64,000 bases of DNA from Ciborinia camelliae (Eukaryota > Ascomycota > Leotiomycetes > Helotiales > Sclerotiniaceae), in the NCBI GenBank assembly GCA_025890175.1, contig JANPYM010000002.1:1227976-1291975 (forward strand). Reading direction: 5' to 3'. The notes under the pieces were generated by a model. It did not search any database and was not told the DNA's origin. It worked only from the letters and a program-made list of their open reading frames with translations. Positions 1 through 11,295 of the stretch are shown here, one piece after another. A program made the position numbers and the translations under genes. Each line of letters opens with the position of its first letter. Positions within the stretch are counted from its first letter, which is position 1.

Positions 1-1672
1 ATTAGGATTTTGACCCTAAATAAAATATTTTAAACGTAGTTCCGAAGACCCTAATTAAGGTCGATTCGGGTGCGAGATGGGTGCAAGGTCCCCGGTACAG
101 TATGGATACACATCGGGATTCGGGAACAACCTGAACCCAACTCTCATTCGAATCTCGATCCCTTTAATGTTGATTGACATCCGTCCGTTGCTCGTCGCCG
201 CCAACTTGACCCATACTGGATTCTTCGAAAAGTACCTAGACAGCGGGCCAAAGTAGAAATCCAAAAGAAGAATATAAGGCTAGACTAAATCAAACCAAAC
301 CAAATCAGTCAGAAATGGGTTTGATCATTCAGAAGATCATAGATATCAAAAGGTTATTCTGTTACCTACCAAGCATTTGGTACCACCACTTTATCATATG
401 TAAATTCTCACCCATCTCACCCATCTCACCTAGTAGATTGCTCGAGTCTAATTGATTGATCGATTATTGATTGACCCATGTTAAACCTCATTTATTATTA
501 CCTTTTGAGCAACGCAAACAACCGGCCGGTACCTACTGCGGACCAGGCTACGGTGGGTATGGATATTCAAACATCCATATCCATATTCTTCTCCTTAAAT
601 TTTCCAATCATTTCTCCTCTCCTCTCATCTCATCTCCTCTTCCCTTTGCCATGATGATGGTTATTATTGTGTGATGCCTTAATCGTCTCGTCTCGTCTCC
701 TTCATATCATCAAATAATTAATATACTACCTACCTACTAGCTAACGAGGGAGGAACCAACAAACGCGCTTGTTATAGTCTCTTGTCGCGAACCTAATTTC
801 AAACCCAACTAAAAAGACCTCGAGGTTGAGGTTGAGTGAGGTTTACACCTGGGCAGCCATTTCATCATTCCATTTCAAGAATCGCTCCTGTACCCGACTG
901 TACCGGTACTGTATTACATTGTTGTACTGTACTGTACCTACCATACTGTGTGCATTATCACTTCGCTTCACTTCAACTCTGGTAAATAAAGAAATCAGCA
1001 TCTACAACATCCAACAACAGGAACCACCAAAAAGCATTTCACAATTCACCTCGATTTAAATATCCAACCAAAATACCAATACTATCAACTCCATTAAATA
1101 TTGAATTCTCGTCATCCTTGGTATGTCTTCAATCTCTCAATTCCCCTTCCCCTTCCCCTCCCCCATCCCCATCAATTATCCATCTAAACTCGATTGTCCT
1201 AAAAATCAATGCACAATTGGCCAATTCCAATCCAAAACCTCATCTTACCCTTGACACAAAAACGAAAACGTCTCAAGTCTTTATGATGCTTTTGAAGTCT
1301 TCTTCCATCGTTTGACCTTGTCAATATCTTCAACAAACCATATCTCCAGTCCAGGCAGTCCTCAGCCCCACAACCCTTCTCCCTGCATTGTGCAGAATAA
1401 TTGTCCACGTTTACTGATATTCAATGCTCATCCTAGAACTCCGCTGCAACTTAATCTGCCAACCAAATTTGTCATAGCCCATAGACTACGAATACCCCTT
1501 ATTGAGCTACCATATCTATTCCTCCATATCCTTTCGACTCAATCATCTTTCAAGTCGACAAGCAAAGATCTCCAGTTCTTTGGGGAAACATCGGCTTTCG
1601 AATTCTCCTTCAACTCACGCTCCGAAATACAAGATCTATACCCTAATCTGCTCGGTGCAGGGTTTTGAATTC
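1..1672. other. Upstream region / probable 5' leader of LCB2
   Basis: No convincing protein is visible here; the short open frames are low-complexity or lack coding character. Much of 1080-1660 is C/T-rich, as in fungal core promoters and leaders. A good splice donor (GTATGT) at about 1120 and a TGCAG acceptor ending at 1660, just before the LCB2 start codon, could bound an intron in the 5' untranslated region. That intron is inferred from signals only. Confidence 0.4.
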
Positions 1673-3712
1673 ATGAACACGATGCCTCAAAGACTTCCTC
1701 GAAATCCGTTTGCTAGTTCTATTACGCCTGCGGTCATCACACCGCAATCCGACAAACTTACCGCTCGTAGGCCATCAACCTCGAGGGGCAACAGATTGAC
1801 CAATTTCTTCACCTCTTCACCAAAGACCAAGGAACAACAATCTGCTCAGGCGGCCCTTCTTTCTGCTGTTGCCGCACAACAACAGCGTCTTCTGGATAAT
1901 CCATCTCCTAGTCCAGCATCTCTATCTCTTCCTACAATCTCTCTCTCAACTGCCAAGGGTGGGGAGGCGAATATGGATGAACCCCCCACAACGCTTTTCC
2001 AGCCACCTTCTGTCGCAGAAGCCAAACTACAAGCAAAAAGAGAGGCACAATTCGGACCACTTAACCACCCAAGCCATAAATATGTTAGCCAGCATCATGG
2101 AGTACTCGAAGATCCAGTTTTAGATGAACCACCATACTACTATCTTCTTACTACCTACATCAGTTACTTGGTCTTAATTATATTTGGACATGTTCGAGAT
2201 TTCTTTGGAAAAAGATTCAAGCCTGAATCTTACCTACATCTCACAGCTGCCAATGGTTACGCCGCTCTCAACAGTGATTTCGACAATTTCTATGTACGCA
2301 GACTGAAGTTGCGCATTGATGATTGTTTTGCTCGTCCAATTACCGGCGTTCCTGGCAGATACATCACTCTCATCGACCGAAAATCTGATGACTTCAACAA
2401 GAACTATCAATTTACCGGCACATACACAGAAACTTTAAATTTGAGTTCTTATAATTATCTCGGATTTGCCCAGTCGGAAGGACCATGCGCAGATGCAGTG
2501 GAAGAGTGCATCAAGAAGTACGGAATTAGTTCAGCAAGTCCTCGAGCGGATTCCGGTACTTCTGATTTGGCATTGGAAGTTGAAGACAGAATTGCCAAAT
2601 TTGTTGGTAAGCCTGCAGCAATGGTATTCTCAATGGGTTTCGCTACAAACGCAACTGCTTTCCCAGCTTTAGTTGGAAAGGGGTCACTCATCATTTCTGA
2701 TGAATTGAATCACGCTTCTATTCGTATCGGCGCACGTCTTTCAAGAGCTATGATTATGTCCTTCAAGCACAATGATATGAATGATTTGGAACGATTACTC
2801 CGGGAAGTCATTTCTCAAGGTCAACCTAGAACTCATCGACCATGGAAGAAGATTTTGGTTGTCGTTGAAGGTCTCTACTCCATGGAAGGTACAATGGTGA
2901 ACCTACCGGGAGTTTTGGCTCTCAAGAAGAAGTACAAGTTCAATCTGTTCGTTGATGAGGCTCATTCTATTGGTGCTATGGGTCCTAACGGTCGTGGAGT
3001 GTGTGATTACTTTGGAATTGATCCTGCTGAGATTGACATCCTTATGGGTACTCTCACCAAATCTTTCGGTGCCAACGGAGGTTATATCTCGGGAGAAAAA
3101 CATATCATCGACAAATTAAGGCAAACAAACGCAGCAACCATGTATGGTGAATCACCTACTCCACCAGTCTTGATGCAAATTCTCAGCGCTTTGAAGATTA
3201 TCTCTGGAGAAATTGTCCCTGGTCAAGGTGAAGAGAGATTGCAGCGAATTGCATTCAACTCAAGATATCTCCGATTAGGATTGAAGCGTCTCGGTTTCAT
3301 CGTGTATGGTCATGATGATTCTCCAATTATCCCAATCGTTCTGTACAACCCAGCCAAAATGCCTGCTTTCTCTCACGAAATGCTTCGAAGAAAGATTTCC
3401 GTCGTCATTGTCGGTTACCCTGCCACACCACTTATCTCCTCCCGCGCCCGTTTCTGTGTTTCTGCGGCTCATAACAAGGATGACATGGATCGTATCTTGG
3501 CTGCATGTGACGAAGTTGGAGACGTTCTTCAACTTAAGTTTTCCACTGGTGTAGCAGGTGGCGCAGAGCATTTACCTGATGGTGTTACACCTGAAATGGA
3601 AAAGGAATGGCAAAGGGCGAATGGCCTTCAAGGAGTTGTTAAGCCCCCACGCTGGTCGCTCCGAGAAGTCATCGCAAATGGTGTAGCGGACGTCAAAGAA
3701 CCTTTGAGATGA
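1673..3712 (+). CDS. LCB2: Serine palmitoyltransferase subunit 2 (LCB2)
   Basis: Catalytic, PLP-binding subunit of serine palmitoyltransferase, which condenses L-serine with palmitoyl-CoA to 3-ketosphinganine, the first step of sphingolipid synthesis in the ER membrane; it acts with LCB1. One uninterrupted exon of 679 aa from ATG 1673; a second in-frame ATG at 1682 is equally possible. The frame stays open upstream to 1502 but only from a TTG, so it was not used. Visible: a Ser/Pro-rich N-terminus, a hydrophobic segment near residues 156-175 (YYLLTTYISYLVLIIFGHV), the alpha-oxoamine synthase core with DEAHSIGAMGPNGRG, and the PLP lysine in GTLTKSFGANGG (about K463). No intron is needed and no key residue is missing. 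Length is slightly above yeast Lcb2, owing to the N-terminal extension. Confidence 0.96.
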   Translation: MNTMPQRLPRNPFASSITPAVITPQSDKLTARRPSTSRGNRLTNFFTSSPKTKEQQSAQAALLSAVAAQQQRLLDNPSPSPASLSLPTISLSTAKGGEANMDEPPTTLFQPPSVAEAKLQAKREAQFGPLNHPSHKYVSQHHGVLEDPVLDEPPYYYLLTTYISYLVLIIFGHVRDFFGKRFKPESYLHLTAANGYAALNSDFDNFYVRRLKLRIDDCFARPITGVPGRYITLIDRKSDDFNKNYQFTGTYTETLNLSSYNYLGFAQSEGPCADAVEECIKKYGISSASPRADSGTSDLALEVEDRIAKFVGKPAAMVFSMGFATNATAFPALVGKGSLIISDELNHASIRIGARLSRAMIMSFKHNDMNDLERLLREVISQGQPRTHRPWKKILVVVEGLYSMEGTMVNLPGVLALKKKYKFNLFVDEAHSIGAMGPNGRGVCDYFGIDPAEIDILMGTLTKSFGANGGYISGEKHIIDKLRQTNAATMYGESPTPPVLMQILSALKIISGEIVPGQGEERLQRIAFNSRYLRLGLKRLGFIVYGHDDSPIIPIVLYNPAKMPAFSHEMLRRKISVVIVGYPATPLISSRARFCVSAAHNKDDMDRILAACDEVGDVLQLKFSTGVAGGAEHLPDGVTPEMEKEWQRANGLQGVVKPPRWSLREVIANGVADVKEPLR

Positions 3713-4942
3713 TTGGGTTAACTTTACTCCATGAACAACTTATGTACATTACGTTATTGTCTGATGCTTTTTTTTCTGTTTATTCATTTGGCGCGGCATA
3801 TCGTTAAGATACCCCTTGCCACTGCCTTTTTGCCTTTTTTTTTCCTATTCATTTATACATTTTTCTTCTTTTCTGTTCTTGGTTTTACCAGATTTTTATG
3901 AAGAATATTTTTCGTGGATGATTGATTTGATTCCATCGATTGATGGTATTGGGGAGTGGGAATAACAAAAACACTCGTTACGGCGGCGTATAGAGACAGA
4001 ATCGATTTGATACAAATTCAGATTTGAATGGGATTTGTAGTGGAGGTTGTGGATGTGTTGAGGGAGATATGGATGAAGGGGGGAAGTGGTACGCAGTAGG
4101 ACTACCATAATATTAATAAATAGATGATTGAATGAATGGTTATGGATGAAATGGAATTGAATTGAATCGATTGGGGTGTATATGATTGGGATAAGGATGA
4201 ATGAATGGGAGAGAGGGGATGGGAAGCGAGATGGAAAGCGTAGTAGATAGAGAGAGAGAGAATAAAGAGAGAATTGATGATGCAGATTCAAGATATATAT
4301 ATATATATATATATATATATCTATTGATATATCTTGTGAAATTATCATTACCGTGCTGCACCATTTCTTGAGCGTGAAGTCAAAAGATACATCTGGGATG
4401 GTTAGGAACCTCCGTCAGCGGATCGGAGGGGGTTCGCTACCGATGCCGATGACCAACCTTTGAAAGCCAGAGATCGATGTCGATCATTGAAATTGCATGT
4501 GGCCACCGAGTCACTGACTGGTGAAGTGCAACAACATTGGACAAAGTCAATGTCATCACCACCTACCTAGAGTAGGGACGAGGGTAACAGGCTAAAAATG
4601 TAAGTGGGAGTCACGAGTGTGTGGTTGAAGCCGAGGCTCATTGGGTCGGGGGAGACTTGTATCGTTCGTTCGTTTATTCATGCAACCAATCAATCAATCG
4701 TTATTTATTTGATTGGGGTCTCTTTTTGAAAGATTTGAGTAGGAGGAGATATCGAGGCTTATTTCATTGAACCCTTTCATCTCTTTCACACTCCATACTC
4801 CATACTCCACATTCCTCAAATCCCCCAATTCTCTCTCACACACATAACATAACATCCAACACGGGGACGGAGCCGCGGGCCCCTTGATTCATTTCATTTC
4901 ATTCGTTCATCCCATCTCATCCCATCTCATCTCATCTCCACA
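3713..4942. other. Intergenic region with AT microsatellite
   Basis: Holds the 3' end of LCB2 and the promoter of the next gene. A pure (AT)n tract lies at about 4292-4320, flanked by A/G-rich runs. CCAAT is present near 4686, and CATCT/CCATACT repeats stand just upstream of the next start codon. No gene is supported. Confidence 0.6.
4292..4321. repeat. (AT)n microsatellite
   Basis: About 14 consecutive AT dinucleotides between LCB2 and the next gene, read directly from the sequence. Confidence 0.95.
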
Positions 4943-6678
4943 ATGACCATCACAAGCGCGCTCCTCCACCACACGAATTTCCGCTCCCCATTCCTACGAA
5001 CGCTGGTTCCGGCCGTGGGAGCCGCGTTTGCCATTCAGGCGGCGGTGGCGGTCCCCAGTATCCTGGCACAGTCGGAGCGGTTCTATGATTTGAGTGGCAG
5101 CTTGACGTATTTGGGGGTCGTGGGGTTGAGTCTTTATTTGCCGGGGGTGAGGGAGAGGGCCGCTACTGCTGCGGTGAAGGGGGTAGGGGTCTTTTTCTTG
5201 TTTTGTTTTGTTTTGCGGGGGGGAGAGGAGGGAGAGGAGAAGGGTGGAGGGAAGGGGGGAGAAAATGGAGAGCGGAATGGATAGATGGATGCTAATGTGA
5301 TGATGATAGTGGCCTAAACTCCTCGATGCATTTACAGGAAATGGTGGGCCTGATGCGTTGAATTGGAGACAGGTGGTTCTTAGTGCTGCTGTAGGGATTT
5401 GGGCTACGAGACGTATGTTTTTCACTCGTCTCTTTTTCATCCCTTCCGTCCCGTCACTTTCTCCCCTCCCCCCCCCAATTATGAAACCGATTGTCTACCT
5501 TGTCACAAATCCGTTCGGGGGGCTCGTGGGATGGGTAGACTAAGCATACTGACATTGCGAAATATAGTTGGTAGCTATCTCTTTGCAAGAATACTGTCAG
5601 ATGGACATGATTCCCGCTGTACGTTGATCCGTTCTTTTGTATCGTACTCCCTCTCCATTATCCAAATCTAGTGATACAATCAACATCTCCACTTACCCGC
5701 ATCTTCTTGGTTTCCTCACACGTCCCTGATCCTCGATTTCCCCACGGAAGTCCTCCTCGATAGACAAATTACCATTACTAACCCAACCCCTCAACTCCAA
5801 GTCGACAAGATCAAAAAATCACCCCCCAGATTCCTCGGTGCATTCACAGCACAAGCCACCTGGGTAACCCTCTGCTCCATGCCCGTCCTCGCCATCAACG
5901 CCCTCCCACGCCCTCTCCTCGCCACCCTCCCCACTCTAATGCTCACCGATATCCTCGGTCTCCTCCTCTTCACCAGCGGCCTGACCTTTGAAATCGTCGC
6001 CGATCGTCAAAAATCCGCATGGTCGGCTGCGAAGAAGAGGAAAGAACACGATGAGGATTTTTTGACCACTGGGCTTTGGGGTAAGAGTCGACATCCGAAT
6101 TATGTAGGTGAGGTAACGCTGTGGACCGGTATTGCGGTGCTTAGTGCGGGGGTGCTGGCTGGGAGGGTGGGACAGCTGGGTATGGCGACGAGTGGATGGG
6201 GGATTTGGGGGAGGGTGTTGGGGGTGGGGATTGCGGGGGTTAGTCCGGCTTTTGTGACGTTCTTGTTGTTGAAGGTTAGTGGGGTGCCGTTGAGTGAGGG
6301 GAAGGTGTGTTGATTATCTTCTTTATCTTCTTTTTTTTTTGCTTGCTATTTTGGTGTCGTGGCGCTTGTTGTATGAAGGGGGCGGAATCAGACTTGCTCG
6401 CCTGCCTGCCTGCTTTCTTGCACTCACAACCTTCACTTTAAAAAATCTCCCTGATATCAGGAGGAGAACCGAGCCGAGACGGAACAACTCGCCAGCACGA
6501 GCATATCTCTCATCAACAAAACAAGCAGAAGGGCGATACAGAGGCCTCAAGCGTCAAAACAAGACCAAAGTAGCTAATTGATCTGACACGCAACAAATAG
6601 TATGATAAGAAATACGGACATCGAAAAGATTATCAGGAGTGGAAGAAGAATACTCCGATGTTTTTTCCGAAGTTTTGA
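4943..6678 (+). CDS. DUF1295 / steroid 5-alpha-reductase-like membrane protein
   Basis: Multi-pass membrane protein of the DUF1295 family (3-oxo-5-alpha-steroid 4-dehydrogenase-like fold); substrate unknown. Proposed exons: 4943-about 5182, 5338-5412, 5568-5618, 5802-6304 and 6601-6678, about 315 aa. Family hallmarks: LNWRQVVLSAAVGIWATRLG, FDKIKKSP, FEIVADRQKSAW, GLWGKSRHPNYVGEV (the conserved NAD(P)H-region motif) and a C-terminal YDKKYG..YQEWKKNTPMFFPKF. Exons 2-5 join in frame exactly; CTT (Leu) and TTC (Phe) are formed across the 5412/5568 and 5618/5802 junctions. The first junction does not: the best donor, GTAGGG at 5183, leaves phase 0, whereas exon 2 needs one extra base. This suggests another donor or a miscounted G run. 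The last intron (6305-6600) is long and has a GTGTGT donor. Confidence 0.85.
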
Positions 6679-7805
6679 GCGAGTTGGGTGGTTGTAAGGA
6701 TGAGGTGTGGTGAGGTGTGGTGAGGCGAGGCGAGCAACTGGTGGGTTTTGGGGAGAGGGAAGGGGGGAGGAGGAGAAGGAAAGAAATACATTATTATGTC
6801 TTGCTACTATGACTGATACTCATACTGCAAGGGGATGAGAAGCGGTAACTCGTGATTTTGAGGACAATGGTCATGATGGGCAATGGGAAATGGGAAATGG
6901 GAAATGGCAATAGGAAATGGAGAGGTAATATGAAATGGAAATAGGAGAGGGGAGGTATGGAGAGGGACGGGGGTATGTACGGTGTTAGGTTTCATGCGAT
7001 ATTGACTTTCTCACTCATTCACTCACTCATATAACAATAAGGATGAAAGAAACTGCAATCAAAACTATCAATCCAATGAATTCCTATCTATGAAAGAAAA
7101 AAGAAGAGCCGAGCACCAGAGTGTATCAATCATAGGTATTTTCATTTTCATAATTCATTCGTTAAATAGGCCGCCCTCCTCCGTCCCTTCAGCTCCCCAA
7201 CACACAAAAAAGCAAGACATTCCGACGAGACAAAAAAAAAGACGCAACCAAAGAAAGGAAACGAGACGAAAAACACATGGAAAACACACGGAAAAAAATA
7301 GCTAAGCCCATCCCTTCATCGTCCCTCCAACAATCTATCCTATCCTATCATCCCAATACATATAAACATAGACCTTCCTCATGAACAAAGGGTCCTGTTG
7401 AGTCCCGTCTTTTCGTTATCGGGAGGAAGGCTATGAATTTCATCTGAAGATGTATTGAAAGGTAGGTAAGGGATAAGATCGCCGAGGACAGAAACTTCCA
7501 AGCCCACAAAAGTCAAAATCACATAGATCCGAACGGAAGGTTCGAAAGAAAAAAAGAAATAGGAAGGAATGAAATGCAGCCAGCGCTATATGAGGAGTTG
7601 ATGCAAGTGCAAGATCATTATTTAGCAGCCGTAACGTCGTTTCGTCTGTCGCCCGTTTCGTTTGTTCATTTCATCAAATTCGTAGATCAGAGGCTTTCTT
7701 TGCCTCTCTGCTCTTTCCCCTCGGCGCCTCTCCTCTCCTCTTCCTGCGGCTTCGGTCTCCTCGGCCTGCCCAGATCGGTAATCCTGTCCCAGACGTAGAT
7801 AATAA
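6679..7805. other. Convergent intergenic region with short tandem repeats
   Basis: Both flanking genes end here. It contains three copies of a 10-base unit TGAGGTGTGG (6701-6730, the third diverged) and three of a 7-base unit TGGGAAA (about 6884-6904). The rest is A/G-rich without coding character. Confidence 0.6.
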
Positions 7806-9827
7806 TTACCAACGTCTGCTAGGTCTTTCGCGTCTTCTGTGATCATCCCAGATGATCTCTCTCTCGATGATTCGCTCATCATCATACCCACCCTCTCTCT
7901 CCCTTCTCCTCTCCGCACGCTCCCAATCATCGCGTTCTTTCTCACGACGCTCCAAACGAACACGTTCGCGTTCGATGTCATGAATACGATCTTGGCGTTC
8001 GCGGCGGATGGTTTCAGAGAGAGCGACGAGTTCTTCGACATCTTGCTACAAGGGGTATTAGTACATGTCGTAAGGAATGTGCGGACAGGGAAAGACTTAC
8101 GTATCGGAGATATTGAAGAATGTAGTAGAAGAATTCTGTTTCTTCGTAATCATAACCAAGTTCCTCAATAGCTTCTTTTTCTACCAAGTCCTTGGTGATT
8201 TCAGTCCATAAATCACCCATTCTGTTCTTTGGTGGACCACGAGGTATTGGGAAGCCAACTTGGCGATCAGAGCTCTCCTCGACACGTTCATATTCTCTTT
8301 CTCTCTCGTATGTAGGGCCACCGGCATGGCTTCGTGGTTTACGGTTATTTGAGATTTCGATATCAACGGTTGTTGAAGATTCGCGTGGTGAAGGAGCTGC
8401 ACTTTGGCGCTCGCGGATCTCGATACGCTCAGTGGTGCGATCGGGGCCTTCTCGCTCACGTTCGCGGAATTCGATCCTTTTCTCGACACGTTCGGGTTCT
8501 TCTCTCTTGCGTTCATGCTCGGGATTGAACTTGCTTCGTCGTACACCATTGTATCTTTGCCAAGTGATTTCTTGACTTCCACCTCCAACACCATCGAGTT
8601 GAATTCTCTCGGTTCCGGGAGGAACATCAATTATTGACCAATCTTTGGTGGCACCATTAAATGCTTCACCAATAACGGCTCTTTCTTGAACCTTACGACT
8701 GTAATAATCGGCTTCATCTTCATCTCGAATGTCGAGATTGAATCTCTCCTTCTCAGGACGAGCACTCAAACTTCTTCTTCTGCTAAGATCTACGCGAGTA
8801 TCTCGGACACGTAATTTATCACGCTCTTGCTCGAATAATATGGAATCATCATAATATTCTCGTCGTGGAAGAGGTGATTTGGCATTTTCACGACCACCGG
8901 ATTTTGTTTTTGTGATATCAACTTCGGTACTATTGCCGGAACGATAAATGTCGATTTCGGTCTTTTCGGTTTTTGGTGGTGCGGGGGTGTGGACACGACG
9001 AGGAGGTGGGGGTGGACTTGGTGCAGGAGCTCGTTCAAAGCCTTGTTTGTTGATTAGTATTGATGGATTATAATTATATGATGGTGGGAAATGAAGGCAG
9101 ACTTACCATGATCAATGTGACGATGATGTGTAATAATTTCTCGGTGGATGGGTGGTGCTCGAATAATCTCTGGTGGTGGGGTTGGTGGGGGAGATGGTGA
9201 TGGAGAAGGCTCTCTTTCTCTTTCTCTTTCGACAATTCGAGTATGGATTCTCTCAACTTGTGGTGGTTGAGGGGAAGGTGACCTTTCTCTTTCTCTTTCT
9301 CGCTCAACAATTCTCTCGCGAATGCGAACTGGAGTGGGTGCTGGGGGAGATGGTGAGCGTTCTCTAAACCTTTGCCTTGTCTCTATAACTCGTGCGCGGA
9401 GTTGTGGTGGGGGTGATGGAGATCTTCGGGTTTCCTTTTCTCTTTCCACAATTCGTGTTCGAACCCTCTCGGGTGGTGGAGAAGGCTCTCGTCTTCCAAC
9501 CTCACTTCTCACAATTCTCTCACGGAAACGTGGAGGGGAAGGTGATCGCGGTCTTCGCACAAGTGGTCTGTCATTAAAAGTTTCTGTTTCGCGTTCTCTT
9601 ACAACCATCTGGCCCGGTTCTGATCGCGCATAATCATCTCGTAAGAAATCCAATGAGCGTCTTCGCTCCCGAGGTCTTTCTGGACCTCTTCTAGTACTGA
9701 AGTCAATAGTCTCTTCATGATCACGCTCTCGTACTCGAACTTGAGCTGGAGGAGGTGCTGTTCCTCGATAATAAGTATCACGTTCGTAATCTTCCGTCAC
9801 TCGAGACGGTGCGCCATGTCTCGACAT
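7806..9827 (-). CDS. Arg/Glu/Ser/Pro-rich protein with DUF8035-like C-terminal domain
   Basis: Three exons on the minus strand: 9827-9107, 9041-8101 and 8045-7806, introns of 65 and 55 bases, 633 aa; all junctions keep frame and TGG-TAA closes the protein. The N-terminal half is highly charged and contains five degenerate copies, about 22 aa each, of a unit like RxRIVEREREx-SPSPPP (residues about 101-212). The middle has RE-rich heptad-like stretches. The C-terminal block (about 515-590), with KDLVEKEAIEELGYDYEETE, FFYYILQYLRY and VEELVALSETIRRER, resembles the fungal domain named DUF8035. Function unknown; the composition suggests a scaffold or RNA-associated protein, which is speculation. 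Long minus-strand alternative frames over 7622-8041 and 8181-8630 are shadows. Confidence 0.8.
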
Positions 9828-11273
9828 GATTGTTTATTTGTTTATTTGTTGGTTGTATTGTATTCGAAATGGTGGTGGAATATTCGATGATTCGAAGATA
9901 ATATTCAGCTTCAAGGTTGTTGTCGATGAATTCAGTTACCTATTTCAAATAGGATAACTGTTGGTGGATACGAAACTGAAGAAGTCAATAGAGAGAAAAA
10001 TTCAAGGAAGAGAAAAAAACGAGGCTGGCAGATGGACAGGTTTTGTATACTGCAGATGTGCAGGTGTAGGTGTGGTGAATGGTAATAGAAACGCAAAGAT
10101 AGATGGATGACGAGGTATTGGAGGGGCTTGTGTTGGTTGGGCTGATTTGGGTATGGAATTGGCTCGTGAATAAATGACAAGGCAAGGTTACCAGGTACCT
10201 AGGTAAGGTTGAAGGTTGAAGGTGCAGGTGGAGAGTGGAGAGTGGAGAGGAGTAATAATAGCAATAATAGTAATAAAAGGTTTGCAAAGTTTGTAAAGTT
10301 TTGTTTTGTAGGTAGGTAACTTGAAAGGTTCGTAAAGAAATCCTGGTAGTCCCAGTGGGATGAATCGATGATGTCTACCTAGTAGTGGATGATGGATGAT
10401 GGATGGTGATGTTTTACCGGTGAGCAAGACAATCTCTCAGTCTCTGACTGTCACAATATCACAATGTCACTACTCTCTCTGAAGACTGCAACACTGCAGT
10501 AAAGGTGGGTGGGGAGCGGGAATGGGAATGGGAATGGGATCTTGGTGGGCTGAAGTGGATTTTTCTCAAGTTTCCTCGGTTTTGTGATCTAGAAGCGATA
10601 CAAAGCTGAAATCCATGTAGGCATGTATAGGATGTATGTTGGTGGGGGATTCTGCAGATGAGAATTTAACTCGATTGGAAGTGTGAATGAATACTTTGTT
10701 GTCATAGGTTGGGGGAAAATTGAGGAAATAGGGAAATCATGGAAATATCCTCTTTTTTTCCCCTTTTGCCTTCCCTTTGCTCTGTGCTCTCTTCTCTCTC
10801 CTCTCTCCCCTCTCTCTCTTTCCCCCTTATGAAATATAAAACTTGTACTCTACATTTCCTTATTCATTTCATTGGTTGATAAGAAGAAAGTGTATGGAAA
10901 GTTGACCATTTAGCACCTAGGTACCGGGTAGGTCTTGGAGTTCTTGAACTGGAACTGGATAATACTTCAAATAATTGGATATCAAGGTCCAACGGGTCTT
11001 TGGGTGAATGATTTTGGTGGTAGTGCTACTCGGTCGAACTCAAAGTCTGATGTAATTGTGCAGATATATATATCCACCACCATTGGCTAACACAGTGGCA
11101 TTTTTTTGATTTTCGAGGTGGGATGAGGTGAGGTGGGAATCGGATGGGATGGATCATGGAATGGAATGGGATAGAAAAGCAAAATAAGTTAGGCGGGGGT
11201 AATTAAATGATTCAATGAAGAAAAAGATGGAAATTCGTACATATATACTATAAACTCGTGATATCGTGATGGT

Positions 11274-11295
11274 GATAATAATAATAATAATAATA
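11274..11295. repeat. (ATA)n microsatellite
   Basis: Seven consecutive ATA/TAA trinucleotides within the divergent intergenic region. Confidence 0.9.

Noticed and set aside
3896..4364. Minus-strand 150-codon frame
   Set aside because: It crosses the (AT)n microsatellite and is low-complexity (IYIYIY, SLSLSL); no coding character.
7622..8630. Alternative minus-strand frames of 139-149 codons
   Set aside because: They overlap the DUF8035-like gene in other frames; the spliced frame 8101-9041 plus 7806-8045 explains the region.
9173..9633. Plus-strand frames over the Arg/Glu repeat region
   Set aside because: Shadows of the minus-strand RE/SP repeats, rich in Leu/Phe/Val as expected of antisense.
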